DNA of 64,000 nucleotides from MWEI01 sp964600235 (lineage in GTDB: Bacteria; Desulfobacterota; Desulfomonilia; UBA1062). Shown piece after piece: positions 33,694 through 42,317 of this stretch; within the stretch, counting starts at the first letter, position 1, and each line of letters starts with the position of its first letter. The stretch covers positions 62,001-126,000 of the forward strand of contig CAZRIV010000012.1 in assembly GCA_964600235.1 (NCBI GenBank), given 5' to 3'. Both the position numbers and the translations under genes were made by a program. The notes beneath the pieces were generated by a model that saw only the letters and a list, made by a program, of their open reading frames with translations, was not told the DNA's origin and did no database searches.

Positions 33694-34631
33694 TTGTTTC
33701 CGAGGCGATACCCCTCACCCTCCCGGACGACCAACCCTCTCTCCATAAGCCCTTGAAGGTGCTTGCTGATCATCTGTTCTTCCCCGAACCAGAGGAGATC
33801 GTCCGATATGGAGGCATGATCCGCATCGTAAAAGGGCGAGAGCCTCACGAGGTCGGCTGTTGTAACGACAGGAGACTCGCCGAGCAGGGCGAGGATCTGC
33901 CGGTCGCGCTCCTCAAAGAATGCCGCATAGGCACTGAGCCTCTTTTTGATGTACGGGTTTTTCAGCGGTCGTGCATGGGAGGAGAGGTAGATCTCGGCGG
34001 GCATCTCCATGACCTGGGTGATGGAGTCCTTGAAAAGGGTGATATCGCACTCGGGGTTGCCGTACCACGGGCCGAAGGGGCTCAGATCGATATCGAATCC
34101 CAGCAGGATCTTCTCGCCCGGCAGCCAGAAGCAGTAGTGATCGTTCAGGTGTCCGGGGGTGTAGATGGCCATGAAGTCCAGAGATCCGCTTGAGAACTCA
34201 TGCTCCTGGTTGAAGGTGGCGGTGACGGTGAAGTCCTGGAAACCGGTGAGCGCGGGGTAGGTCTCCATCCAGGTGGTGAAGAGCTCTTCCCCCACAAACC
34301 TCAGGGCCAGTCCCTGTGCGGTCGATATGGAGTCGCTGTCCTCCTCGGGCACCATGATCTCGGTGCCCGATTCCTTTTGCAGGAGCCAGCAGCCGGAGGT
34401 GTGGTCCAGGTGCGAGTGAGACACGAAGGCTTGATCGATGCGGACGGTATTGCAGAGCTTTTCGATGATGTCCAGCCCGCAGCCCGTGTCGAAGAGGATA
34501 TTTATCTTGTCCAGGACCAGAAAGGCGTTGCAGAAGGGCGACCGGCCGCGGTTGTTCCCGTGGATCACGTGGACCTTATCCGTGACGCTGGTGATGCGGA
34601 TGCCTTGTGCAGTGAGCTTGTCTAAAATCAT
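33690..34631 (-). CDS. Metallo-beta-lactamase-fold hydrolase with C-terminal winged helix
   Basis: 313 residues. The zinc motif HxHxDH is seen as VSHSHLDHTSG; further ligands are H in YTPGHLNDH, D in LLGFDIDLSP and H in LSSHARPL. The C-terminal 70 residues (IKKRLSAYAAFFEERDRQIL and HLQGLMERGLVVREGEGYRL) resemble the winged helix of LACTB2-like hydrolases. Substrate unknown; thioester, glyoxalase II-type and nuclease roles all occur in the fold. No ribosome-binding site before the ATG. Confidence 0.85.
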   Translation of the reverse strand: MILDKLTAQGIRITSVTDKVHVIHGNNRGRSPFCNAFLVLDKINILFDTGCGLDIIEKLCNTVRIDQAFVSHSHLDHTSGCWLLQKESGTEIMVPEEDSDSISTAQGLALRFVGEELFTTWMETYPALTGFQDFTVTATFNQEHEFSSGSLDFMAIYTPGHLNDHYCFWLPGEKILLGFDIDLSPFGPWYGNPECDITLFKDSITQVMEMPAEIYLSSHARPLKNPYIKKRLSAYAAFFEERDRQILALLGESPVVTTADLVRLSPFYDADHASISDDLLWFGEEQMISKHLQGLMERGLVVREGEGYRLGNN

Positions 34632-34646
34632 GGGATAGTGGTGGAC

Positions 34647-34674
34647 TCTATACCCTAATTATACGGACGGTCAA
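34647..34674 (-). promoter_or_regulatory. Candidate promoter of the metallo-beta-lactamase gene
   Basis: Minus strand TTGACC (34674-34669), 16 bases, TATAGA (34652-34647). Predicted +1 is near 34640, leaving a leader of only about 10 bases without a Shine-Dalgarno. Confidence 0.5.
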
Positions 34675-34796
34675 GGGGGTGTCGGGGAACGGAAAAGAAA
34701 ACAATGAAGATGCCGCTTGGATATAACTTACGGATAGATTTCAAGCCTTCCTGATAAGATTATCTTCCTGCAGAAATATGTTCCTGCCCTGTGTGC

Positions 34797-36212
34797 TCAA
34801 TCTCGCAGCCCTTTAAGGAGTCTCCTGAACTCCACCGACTCTTCCAGGATCTTCGGCCCTACCCCCAGCAGGTCGTCCACCTCCTTACCTTTCAGGCTAA
34901 AGGCTGTCGGCAAATTCAGGAAGTACTCCCGCTCTCTGGTGCCCTTGATCTGGTCAAAGCCCACATAGATCCCATACGTATCAACAGGTACCGGCGGCTT
35001 GTCCGGCATGACGGCCTCTGGGCAGGCTTCCCTGAGTACGTCTTCGCAATCGGCATAATACTCTGAATCCCTTCTCCACTCTTCAAAGGTATCCAGGAGC
35101 ATCTGCACGGTATCGAAGGAGTAGTTGCTCATGGGAACCGTTGCCACGGTATCGACTATCCTGAACAGGCAGGGGCTGCCGGGTGTCTTGTCCATCTCCG
35201 TCCCGGGCTCGGTGCGTGCATCGACGACAATGACGACGAGCTTTTTGATTTTTCCCTGGTTCATTTTATTGGGCAGGCTCCATGACACATCATTCGATCC
35301 GAGGGCGGCCATGACGCTTCGCAGGCCGATGTTGTCCGCAATCCCGCCGTCAAGGAGGTGTATGTACTCGCGCTCCCTGTTGTTCAGATATGAGCGTGCG
35401 ACACGGGCGCGGTTGAATCGCGGCGGATTGTCGAGCAGGTCCTTTGAGGCTGTCTTTATCCATGGCGGCTCCTGATAGCAGCACGTACCGGCATAATTGT
35501 TTATCGTCATGGGGGAGAACGCGACAGGAAAGCTTGATGATGCCGCTACGGCGCGCGCCACATGCACGTCGCTCAGGTCCGAGCACAGGAGGTCGAACTG
35601 ATCCTGGCTGAAGGTGAATGGTGTACCCATGGTCATGTCTGTGGCATTGATCATGATGAAAGGACGGCGGCCTTGCCTTATCAGGTCGCCGAAACTCCTG
35701 TTCCGGAATATCTCCCGGTCGTAGATCTCCTCGGCGAGGTCTATCCGGCCGAAGGTGGGAGAGGCAAGCCGGAACCAGTTTACGGGGTTGAACAGGGCAG
35801 CAGCCAGATCCGACTGCATGTCCCGGTAAAGAAAAACCTTCTGAAACTTTTCCGGGTCGAACAGCTCATCTCCGAACAGGCCGTAATAGGCGGCAGTGAA
35901 GCTGCCACCGGAGATGCCGGAGATCACATCCACCTCATCGAGCAGCCGACGCTCCCTGCCTTCCCACTTGATCTTCGTATCGCGGAGTTTCTCCAGCACG
36001 CCGTAGGATAGTGCCGCTGCCCTTGTACCTCCCCCCGAGAAGGTCAGGACCACGAAAAGGCTCTCGGAGTTTTCCTGTCCCGCGAGGTTTTCGAATCGGT
36101 ATCCCGGCTTGGGATCATGCCGGACAAGGGGAGGGTTGATTGGATATGTGGCGCAGCCCGTGAAGGCAAGGATGATGAATAAGGCAAGGGCTATGGGGAG
36201 AGAGTTCTTCAT
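34797..36212 (-). CDS. Patatin-like phospholipase lipoprotein
   Basis: 471 residues. Lipoprotein signal with lipobox FTGC (cysteine near 20). The patatin domain has an oxyanion-hole glycine stretch TFSGGGTRAAALSYG, catalytic serine in ISGISGGSF (GxSxG) and the dyad aspartate in LLDGGIADNIG (DGG). Predicted to hydrolyse acyl esters of lipids at the envelope. The start overlaps the stop of the 77-aa gene upstream as ATGA, so the two are co-translated. Confidence 0.9.
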   Translation of the reverse strand: MKNSLPIALALFIILAFTGCATYPINPPLVRHDPKPGYRFENLAGQENSESLFVVLTFSGGGTRAAALSYGVLEKLRDTKIKWEGRERRLLDEVDVISGISGGSFTAAYYGLFGDELFDPEKFQKVFLYRDMQSDLAAALFNPVNWFRLASPTFGRIDLAEEIYDREIFRNRSFGDLIRQGRRPFIMINATDMTMGTPFTFSQDQFDLLCSDLSDVHVARAVAASSSFPVAFSPMTINNYAGTCCYQEPPWIKTASKDLLDNPPRFNRARVARSYLNNREREYIHLLDGGIADNIGLRSVMAALGSNDVSWSLPNKMNQGKIKKLVVIVVDARTEPGTEMDKTPGSPCLFRIVDTVATVPMSNYSFDTVQMLLDTFEEWRRDSEYYADCEDVLREACPEAVMPDKPPVPVDTYGIYVGFDQIKGTREREYFLNLPTAFSLKGKEVDDLLGVGPKILEESVEFRRLLKGLRD

Positions 36213-36442
36213 GCGTCAACTCCCAAAAGACGGAAATCATCGATAAGCATTGGCCTTATGGTAGTCGTTTTCCGGATGCGCTTTTCAACGGATGCGGGCT
36301 GATAATCCAGTGGTTCCCCCAGGTCGAATGTGTGATGCCCCCGCTGGACCCGGATCGTTACATTGGTTTTCCCGGATATCTGCCCATCGACACGGACATC
36401 CCGGGAAGCAGGATAGGAAACCACGACGAATTCCATCCTCAT
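36209..36442 (-). CDS. Small PEGA-like protein upstream of the patatin gene
   Basis: 77 residues; ATG preceded by GGAGG with six-base spacing. The central segment (RDVRVDGQISGKTNVTIRVQ, GHHTFDLG) resembles a PEGA-type beta-sandwich repeat, in which a short N-x-x-V-D-G turn is followed by V-x-x-G-x-H. There is no signal peptide. Function unknown; the ATGA overlap suggests it works with, or sets translation of, the patatin lipoprotein. Confidence 0.6.
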   Translation of the reverse strand: MRMEFVVVSYPASRDVRVDGQISGKTNVTIRVQRGHHTFDLGEPLDYQPASVEKRIRKTTTIRPMLIDDFRLLGVDA

Positions 36443-36844
36443 GATCGACCTCCACCATCACAGGAGCGCTGATAATATATTGCATGACAACTGATTATTG
36501 CCTACATCATCAGGCCGGCAATGACAAGATGTTTTCAGAATAAAGAACCATAAAAGATAAATATAATGATCGCCGGAAATCTTTTTTGGCATTCAATGGA
36601 CAGGATATGTTCCCCGATTGTCAAAATAATGACATATCTGCAAGAAACCGTTAATAATACGACGATAAATGTGATGGAATATTTTAACATATTAATATCA
36701 TTAATAAATGAACGCTATGATTTTTGGCACCCAATATGCAAACTTTCGCCCATGAGCTCCAGGGCAAAACGGCCCGCTTACGATTGACGCATGCCATGAA
36801 GGCCGAGATCAGGGATAGATCAGTGAAATAGGGGAGGCGCTTTT
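36443..36844. other. AT-rich intergenic region with sigma-54 promoter
   Basis: About 400 bases, the most AT-rich stretch of the window, separating the divergent patatin and response-regulator genes. A 73-codon reading frame inside has no ribosome-binding site and unlikely composition. The supported content is a sigma-54 promoter at 36724. Confidence 0.55.
36724..36740 (+). promoter_or_regulatory. Sigma-54 promoter of the response-regulator gene
   Basis: TTGGCAC (36724-36730) and ATGCA (36736-36740) with GG (36726-36727) and GC (36738-36739) at exact -24/-12 spacing. The -12 element has A instead of the first T of TTGC. Transcription from about 36751 leaves a leader of about 95 bases. Confidence 0.65.
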
Positions 36845-37249
36845 ATGAAAAGAATACTGCTTGTGGAAGATGATGAACATATCCAGTTTCTCATCAGGGA
36901 AGAACTCGCTGAAAACGGTTATGAGGTGACGATCGCTTCCGATGGTGCAGAGGCCATGAAGATGCTCCAGGCCGAAGGGGCATCGAACCCCGACCTCATC
37001 ATCCTGGACATCCGCATGCCAAAGATGGACGGATTCGAGACCATGGGGCACCTCCTCAAATCCAAGGTCGACTCCCCCATCATCATCCACTCGGCATACT
37101 CTGGCTACAAGAACCACCCGCTCACCATGGCCGCAGATGCCTATGTAGTAAAGTCCCATAACTTTACGCAGCTCAAGGAGACCATCAGCGAGCTGCTGGG
37201 CATGAAGGAACTGAAAAGAAACACGCCGGTGAGTGCAGCTGCATATTGA
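36845..37249 (+). CDS. Single-domain response regulator (CheY-like receiver)
   Basis: 134 residues, one REC domain without output domain. Acidic pocket in LLVEDDEH, phospho-acceptor D55 in LIILDIRMPKMDG, serine S83 in IIIHSAYSG and lysine K103 in AYVVKSHNF. Expected to relay phosphate to a partner by protein contact. No histidine kinase is adjacent. A sigma-54 promoter upstream suggests environmental or developmental control. It is the last gene before the AmmeMemoRadiSam cluster, on the same strand. Confidence 0.9.
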   Translation: MKRILLVEDDEHIQFLIREELAENGYEVTIASDGAEAMKMLQAEGASNPDLIILDIRMPKMDGFETMGHLLKSKVDSPIIIHSAYSGYKNHPLTMAADAYVVKSHNFTQLKETISELLGMKELKRNTPVSAAAY

Positions 37250-37328
37250 CCGACCTTGTTGAGTAATTTTCCTTCTTGAACATCGCGTGCAAGAGGTGCA
37301 TGCTGAGTGTCCAGGGAGGTGGGCCGGT

Positions 37329-38792
37329 ATGAAACGCAGTGCCCTGCTGAGTTGCCTCGGTATCCTCATTCTCTGCACGGCCATGACATCCGCGGCACAT
37401 GCCTACACCATCCGCAAGGCCGTCTATGCGGGCAGGTTCTATCCGGCATCCGGTGAAGAGCTCAAGGAAACCATTGCCCGGTACACCCGTCAAGCCCAGG
37501 CTTCACCTGTCAGGCTTCCAAAAAATAAACAACTCAGGGCGCTGATCCTTCCCCATGCGGGGTATGTCTATTCTGGTCAGACTGCTGCCCATGCGGCATT
37601 GGTCCTTTCCGGCAGGCACTTTTCCCGGGTGATAGTCATGGGGCCGGACCACAGGGTCGGTTTTTCGGGCGCTTCCGTGAGCACGGCCGATGCATATGGG
37701 ACCCCCCTGGGCACCATAAGGCTCTCTGATGCCGCCCGGAAACTGAGGAAACCCGGATCTCCGTTCACCTTCAACGCCTCATCCGACGCGACCGAGCATT
37801 CCGTGGAGGTAGTCCTGCCCTTTCTCCAGACCTATCTGAGCGACTTCTCCCTTGTACCCGTCGTCATGGGCCCGGGCGACATCAACGCATATGTGAGGGC
37901 CATTGCGCCTTTCGTGGACGAGAGGACCCTGCTGGTGGCCAGCTCCGACCTTTCGCACTACCTGCCTCTCAGCGAGGCGAAAAGCAGGGACGCCCAGACC
38001 ATTGACATGATAAAAAGACTGAAGGGAGAAAGGCTGACGCCCGAGGGCAACAGGGCCTGCGGGGCCATACCCATCCGGGTGATCCTGGAGTTCGCCCGGA
38101 AGGGATCCTGGGAGCCGGTTCTGCTTCATTATGCAACGAGCGCTGACGCAAACGGAGATGCCGGCAGGGTGGTGGGGTATGCAGCAATAGCCTTTTTTGG
38201 AGGACAGCCGATGGACAAGCACTTTAGCAGGGAGCAGGGCATGGCGCTGGTAGCCCTTGCGCGAGCGACCATTCAGGAGCACCTGGGGGTGCAGCCCCCG
38301 GCAAACCCGAGGCTTGCCGAGGCCCTTGCCGATGAGGCGCTCAAGGTCAAGGCAGGTACCTTCGTGACACTCACCATGAACGGTCAGCTCAGGGGATGCA
38401 TAGGCAGCCTCGAGGCCAGGGAGCCACTGGTGGAGGGGGTGAGGCACAACGCCCTCAATGCGGCCTTCCGGGACCCGAGGTTCTCATCCCTGACGAAAAA
38501 GGAACTGGACAAGGTCCATGTGGAGGTGAGCATCCTGACCGAGCCCAAACCCCTGGACTATACGGATTCAAGGGATCTGCTGAAAAAGCTCAGGCCGGGC
38601 ATCGACGGGCTCATCATCTCCCAGGGTTATGCCGGGGCCACCTTCCTTCCCCAGGTATGGGAGCAGCTCCCGGACAAGGAGGAGTTCCTGGGCCACCTGT
38701 GCATGAAGGCGGGATTGAACCCCGATGAGTGGAAGAAGGGCCGGCTCAAGGTCCAGACCTACCAGGTCCAGTATTTTGAAGAGGGGAAATAG
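37329..38792 (+). CDS. amrB: Exported Memo-AMMECR1 fusion (AmmeMemoRadiSam proteins B and A)
   Basis: 487 residues. Sec signal peptide (about 1-25, hydrophobic LLSCLGILILCTAM, ending SAAHA). Residues about 28-295 form a Memo-like domain: AVYAGRFYPAS, PHAGYVYSGQ, VMGPDHRVGFS, EHSVEVVLPFLQ, SSDLSHYL and CGAIPIRV, keeping the histidines and cysteine that form the putative metal site in human MEMO1. Residues about 310-485 are an AMMECR1 domain (LRGCIGSLEA, ALNAAFRDPRF, GATFLPQVWEQLP). The ATG follows GGGAGG. The signal peptide puts both domains in the periplasm. The biochemical function is not established. The next gene starts within its 3' end. Confidence 0.88.
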   Translation: MKRSALLSCLGILILCTAMTSAAHAYTIRKAVYAGRFYPASGEELKETIARYTRQAQASPVRLPKNKQLRALILPHAGYVYSGQTAAHAALVLSGRHFSRVIVMGPDHRVGFSGASVSTADAYGTPLGTIRLSDAARKLRKPGSPFTFNASSDATEHSVEVVLPFLQTYLSDFSLVPVVMGPGDINAYVRAIAPFVDERTLLVASSDLSHYLPLSEAKSRDAQTIDMIKRLKGERLTPEGNRACGAIPIRVILEFARKGSWEPVLLHYATSADANGDAGRVVGYAAIAFFGGQPMDKHFSREQGMALVALARATIQEHLGVQPPANPRLAEALADEALKVKAGTFVTLTMNGQLRGCIGSLEAREPLVEGVRHNALNAAFRDPRFSSLTKKELDKVHVEVSILTEPKPLDYTDSRDLLKKLRPGIDGLIISQGYAGATFLPQVWEQLPDKEEFLGHLCMKAGLNPDEWKKGRLKVQTYQVQYFEEGK

Positions 38793-40905
38793 CCCCTGGG
38801 TCCTTTTCAGCGTCTTCTCGGCCGGCACTTCCTCTGTGGTGGCGCAGCTGGTCATCATCCGGGAATTTTTAGCCGGTTTCGAGGGAAATGAGTTCGTCAT
38901 CTCTCTTATCCTGCTCGCCTGGCTCGTATCGACCGGCATGGGTTCGCTTCTCGCCCTCTTCCTGAAGGCTACCAAAGGCGGTGTCTCCATAAGGGGCCTG
39001 GGTCTGATGACGGTATTGATCGCCGTGCTCCCCACCGCGCTCATCCTCGTGGAGAGATATGCCCGGAACACCATCATGGTGCAGGGTTCTTCCGTGGGCT
39101 TCTACCCGACCGCGGTCTTTGTCTTCGGAACCATAACGCCGTATGCCCTCCTCATCGGTATCTTCTTCCCGTACAGCCTTTTTGTGCTCAGGTCGGAGAA
39201 GGAAACATACCGGGCGTCAACGGTGTACGCCCTGGATTCCCTCGGGGCGGCAGCAGGCGGTGCCGTCTTTTCCCTGGTGCTTATCCATGTCCTGACGCCT
39301 TTCGGGTCGCTTTTCGCCATGAACGTCGCCCTCCTGGCAGTCTCCTGCCCCCTCCTGGTTGTTTCCGGGATGAACAGATCTTTTGCTGCAGCCCTGGTTG
39401 TCGGGGCGATTGCCGTTCTCGGAGCGGGCATGGTGCAGGAGAAGGACTCGCTGAGGCCTAAGGGTGGAGTAATCGTCTCATACAAGGAATCCTATTTCGG
39501 CAGGATAGTCGTCACCAGGGACCGTGAACTCCATACCGTCTTCGTGGACGGGGTGCCGGCCCTTTCCGGCCAGGACCGGTATACGGCCGAGGAGGCCTGC
39601 CACTATGCCCTGGGTCAGATCGAGAGAGTCGGAACAGTACTGCTCGTCTCTGCGGTTCCCGGGATCGTGGAAGAGGTGGTGAAGTACCGGCCCGATGGAA
39701 TCGACTATGTCCAGCTCGATCCGTACCTGGCCGAGATCGAAAAGAGGCTGGGCCTCATCAAACCCGCGCATGGTCTGCGGGTGATCGCCCAGGACGGGCG
39801 TGCCTACCTGAAAGCTACAACGAAGAAGTATGATGCCATCCTCGTGAACTACCCCGAGCCCAGGACCTTCCAGACAAACAGGTACTTCACCGAGGAATTC
39901 ATGCTGCTCGCAAAGGCCCGCCTGAATCCGGGGGGCGTGCTGAGTTTCTCGACCGAAGGATATGAGAGCTACCTCTCGGCCGCGGCACGATCCCAGGTGT
40001 CCTCGCTCTACAGCACCGCTTCCTCGGTGTTCCCCCACGTGCTTGTGCTGCCCGGCCGGAAGATTTATTTTATCGCTGGCGGCAGGCCGTTGAGCGGCGA
40101 CATCCCGGGGCTCCTCGCCGCAAAGGGAATCACCACGGAGTACATCGGGTACTTCTTCCCGGGCGATATCAGCAGCGGGAGGATTCATGGTCTCATGGGG
40201 CTTATGGACACGTCCGCGCCGGTGAACAGGGATCTGAAGCCCTATCTCGTGAGGGTTGCCTACGAGGGGTGGTTTTCGAAGTACGCGTCGTATCCGCTGG
40301 TGTTCTTTCTCGGGCTGGCCGTGTTCTTCGCCTTCTATATCACCAGGCTGTCCCGGGAGGAGTTCGTCCTGTTCACGAGCGGTTTCGTGAACATGGGCAG
40401 CGAGATTCTCTTCCTCTTTGCCTTCCAGATCCTGCTGGGTTTCCTCTACATGAAGATCAGCCTCATCATAACGGTCTTCATGGCAGGTCTCATCCCGGGA
40501 ATACTCCTTGGCCGGCGTATTAAGGAAAATATCAGGCGGAACCTCGTCATTTCCGACGGCCTCCTGGCGGTGGTCCTGGCCATGTTCACCGGTCTTCTCC
40601 TCGCATTCTCTCAAGGGTTGAACGAACTGTCTTTCTACGCCTTCGCCTTTCTCATCGCGGCCTTGTGCGGGTTCCAGTTCCCCCTGGTGGCAGGGGCCCG
40701 CGGCGGTGGTAACCTCGTTGCAGCCCGGGCATTTTCCGCAGACCTCGTGGGGGCGGCACTGGGCAATGTACTCCTGAGCGCCCTGGTCATACCCTTTTTC
40801 GGCATTATAACGGCCTGCGCGGTCTTGATCGCGCTCAAGCTTGCGAGTATTATGATCCAGGTCTGCCATGGCAAAGATCACCCGGAGAGCATTCCTTCGA
40901 TCTAG
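38725..40905 (+). CDS. Polytopic membrane protein with embedded spermidine-synthase-like domain
   Basis: 726 residues if started at the ATG at 38725 (68-base overlap with the previous gene); a TTG at 38776 would give 709. About six N-terminal TM segments (to about 240), a Rossmann-like soluble domain (about 250-460) and about six C-terminal TM segments. The soluble part aligns with SpeE by FGRIVVTRDRELHTVFVDGV, YVQLDPYLAEIEKRLG, AQDGRAYLKATTKKYDAILV and NRYFTEEFMLLAKARLNPGG. The SAM-binding glycine motif is altered (VLLVSAVPGIVEEV) and the catalytic DxPDP-like segment is NYPEP, so classic aminopropyl transfer is doubtful. It sits between the two exported AmmeMemoRadiSam proteins. Confidence 0.8.
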   Translation: MSGRRAGSRSRPTRSSILKRGNSPWVLFSVFSAGTSSVVAQLVIIREFLAGFEGNEFVISLILLAWLVSTGMGSLLALFLKATKGGVSIRGLGLMTVLIAVLPTALILVERYARNTIMVQGSSVGFYPTAVFVFGTITPYALLIGIFFPYSLFVLRSEKETYRASTVYALDSLGAAAGGAVFSLVLIHVLTPFGSLFAMNVALLAVSCPLLVVSGMNRSFAAALVVGAIAVLGAGMVQEKDSLRPKGGVIVSYKESYFGRIVVTRDRELHTVFVDGVPALSGQDRYTAEEACHYALGQIERVGTVLLVSAVPGIVEEVVKYRPDGIDYVQLDPYLAEIEKRLGLIKPAHGLRVIAQDGRAYLKATTKKYDAILVNYPEPRTFQTNRYFTEEFMLLAKARLNPGGVLSFSTEGYESYLSAAARSQVSSLYSTASSVFPHVLVLPGRKIYFIAGGRPLSGDIPGLLAAKGITTEYIGYFFPGDISSGRIHGLMGLMDTSAPVNRDLKPYLVRVAYEGWFSKYASYPLVFFLGLAVFFAFYITRLSREEFVLFTSGFVNMGSEILFLFAFQILLGFLYMKISLIITVFMAGLIPGILLGRRIKENIRRNLVISDGLLAVVLAMFTGLLLAFSQGLNELSFYAFAFLIAALCGFQFPLVAGARGGGNLVAARAFSADLVGAALGNVLLSALVIPFFGIITACAVLIALKLASIMIQVCHGKDHPESIPSI

Positions 40906-42046
40906 TGCGGCGCTGTGCATAACCTGCACCCCGCTGAACGGCTGGACGGGGTTTGTCCGGTGCGCCCATGGAGCCCCCCTGGCGGACATCAAGGGCACAA
41001 TCTTCAAGGGCGATGCACCTGCCAGGCTCTGGAAATATTCCAAAGAGGGGATGTTCTACCAGAAGAGTTACGGGAACAGGGTGGCCTGCCTTATATGCCC
41101 CAACCACTGCGAGCTCTCCATGGGCGATCGCAGCGTATGCCGCTCCAAGGTGAACCTCGGCGGCAGGCTCTACAGCATTGCCTATGGGAACCCCTGTTCC
41201 GCCGTGGTTGATCCCGTTGAGAAGAAACCCCTGTTCCACTTCAGGCCACGCTCAAAGGCCTTCTCCATTGCAGAAGCCGGGTGCAACATGAGGTGCCTCA
41301 ACTGTCAGAACTGGGAGATCTCGCAGTCCAGGCCCGAAGACGTGAGATTTTCCGAGCTTTTTCCGCCCGAGGCGGTAAAGGCGGCACGCGCAACGGGTTC
41401 TGCCTCCATTGCCTATACCTTTTCCGAGCCCATCTCCTTTTATGAATACATGTTCGACACCGCGCGGCTGGCGCGGCAGGAGGGCATTAAAAACCTCATG
41501 ATCACCAATGGCTACATCAATTCCGAGCCCCTGAACAAACTGTGCACGGTGCTGGACGGGGCCAATGTGAACCTCAAGTCATTATCGGACGACATATACA
41601 GGAGGCTCAACGGCGGTCGGCTCGATCCGGTCCTCTCCACCCTCAGGACCCTGCACGAAAAGGGGGTGCATCTGGAGATCACGAACCTTTTAGTCCCCGG
41701 CTATACGGACCATGAGGACATGGCCAAGCGCATGTGTTCCTGGATCCTGAAGAATGTGGGACCGGATCATCCGCTCCATTTTCTGCGTTTCTTCCCCCAG
41801 TACAAGCTCGACCGTCTGCCGCCGACGCCCATCTCCACCCTGAACCGCTTCCGCGATATCGCCCTGAAGGAAGGCATCAGGTATGTGTACGCTGGTAATG
41901 TCCCCGGGCACGAGGCGAACAATACCTTCTGCCATTCCTGCGGCCGGCTCCTCATCGAGCGCAAGGGGTATTTCACAGGGATTTATAACCTGGAGGGAAA
42001 CAGGTGCAGGTTCTGCAGGCAGGTGATCCCGGGGGTGTGGACCTGA
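40868..42046 (+). CDS. amrS: AmmeMemoRadiSam radical SAM protein with Tat signal
   Basis: 392 residues. The N-terminus ITRRAFLRSSAAL is a twin-arginine motif followed by a moderately hydrophobic stretch and an AHGA cleavage-like site. The radical SAM CX3CX2C is C139-C143-C146 in AGCNMRCLNC. An N-terminal cysteine set (C74, C77, C81, C91) and C-terminal CHSCGR and CRFCRQ pairs could bind further metal centres. The layout matches the pyruvate-formate-lyase-activating-enzyme-like AmrS family. Export of a SAM-dependent iron-sulfur enzyme would be unusual. Overlaps the preceding gene by 38 bases. Confidence 0.88.
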   Translation: MAKITRRAFLRSSAALCITCTPLNGWTGFVRCAHGAPLADIKGTIFKGDAPARLWKYSKEGMFYQKSYGNRVACLICPNHCELSMGDRSVCRSKVNLGGRLYSIAYGNPCSAVVDPVEKKPLFHFRPRSKAFSIAEAGCNMRCLNCQNWEISQSRPEDVRFSELFPPEAVKAARATGSASIAYTFSEPISFYEYMFDTARLARQEGIKNLMITNGYINSEPLNKLCTVLDGANVNLKSLSDDIYRRLNGGRLDPVLSTLRTLHEKGVHLEITNLLVPGYTDHEDMAKRMCSWILKNVGPDHPLHFLRFFPQYKLDRLPPTPISTLNRFRDIALKEGIRYVYAGNVPGHEANNTFCHSCGRLLIERKGYFTGIYNLEGNRCRFCRQVIPGVWT

Positions 42047-42108
42047 AGAAGGGGGATTGCCTTACAGGTCTCTCCGGCACGGTGCCACGCAGGGGAAAAC
42101 TTGACCGT

Positions 42109-42145
42109 TCAACCTGGATTGTGTGTTTGAACGGGTGTAAAAACC
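42109..42145 (-). repeat. Dispersed intergenic repeat, copy D
   Basis: Minus strand: flank TTTTTACACCC, core TTCAAACACACAATCCAGGT (core 42131-42112), then TGAA. It abuts the inverted repeat at 42147. Confidence 0.68.
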
Positions 42146-42146
42146 T

Positions 42147-42236
42147 GATCCGCTAAAAGCAGTGATCTCGCAGCATCTGAGGAATGCTTAATCTACCGGT
42201 CATTTCATGCTGCGAGATCACTGCTTTTAACGGATC
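42147..42236. repeat. Long inverted repeat, 30-bp arms around a 30-base loop
   Basis: Arms at 42147-42176 and 42207-42236 match at 29 of 30 positions; each starts with GATCCG at its outer end and ends with CGCAGCAT at the loop. No U-run follows directly, so it is not a classical terminator, although its RNA would fold very stably on either strand. It lies between convergent genes and next to repeat copy D; a small mobile palindrome (MITE/REP-like) is one explanation. Confidence 0.75.
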
Positions 42237-42317
42237 GATAAAAAAACAATTCAGTTCACCACGAACTATCTGTTTCATGCAGGTGCATCGGGTAATGGGT
42301 GTGGCGGATGATGCACA

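Noticed and set aside
36566..36787. 73-codon frame in the AT-rich region
   Set aside because: No ribosome-binding site, no recognisable domain, and it contains the sigma-54 promoter.
39478..41043. 521-codon open frame on the minus strand across the AmmeMemoRadiSam genes
   Set aside because: It is antisense to two genes with recognisable domains; composition is rich in H, G, E and P and shows no family.
42241..42265. Possible minus-strand terminator after the RND pump gene
   Set aside because: A five-bp stem and a seven-base gap before the T run make it weak.
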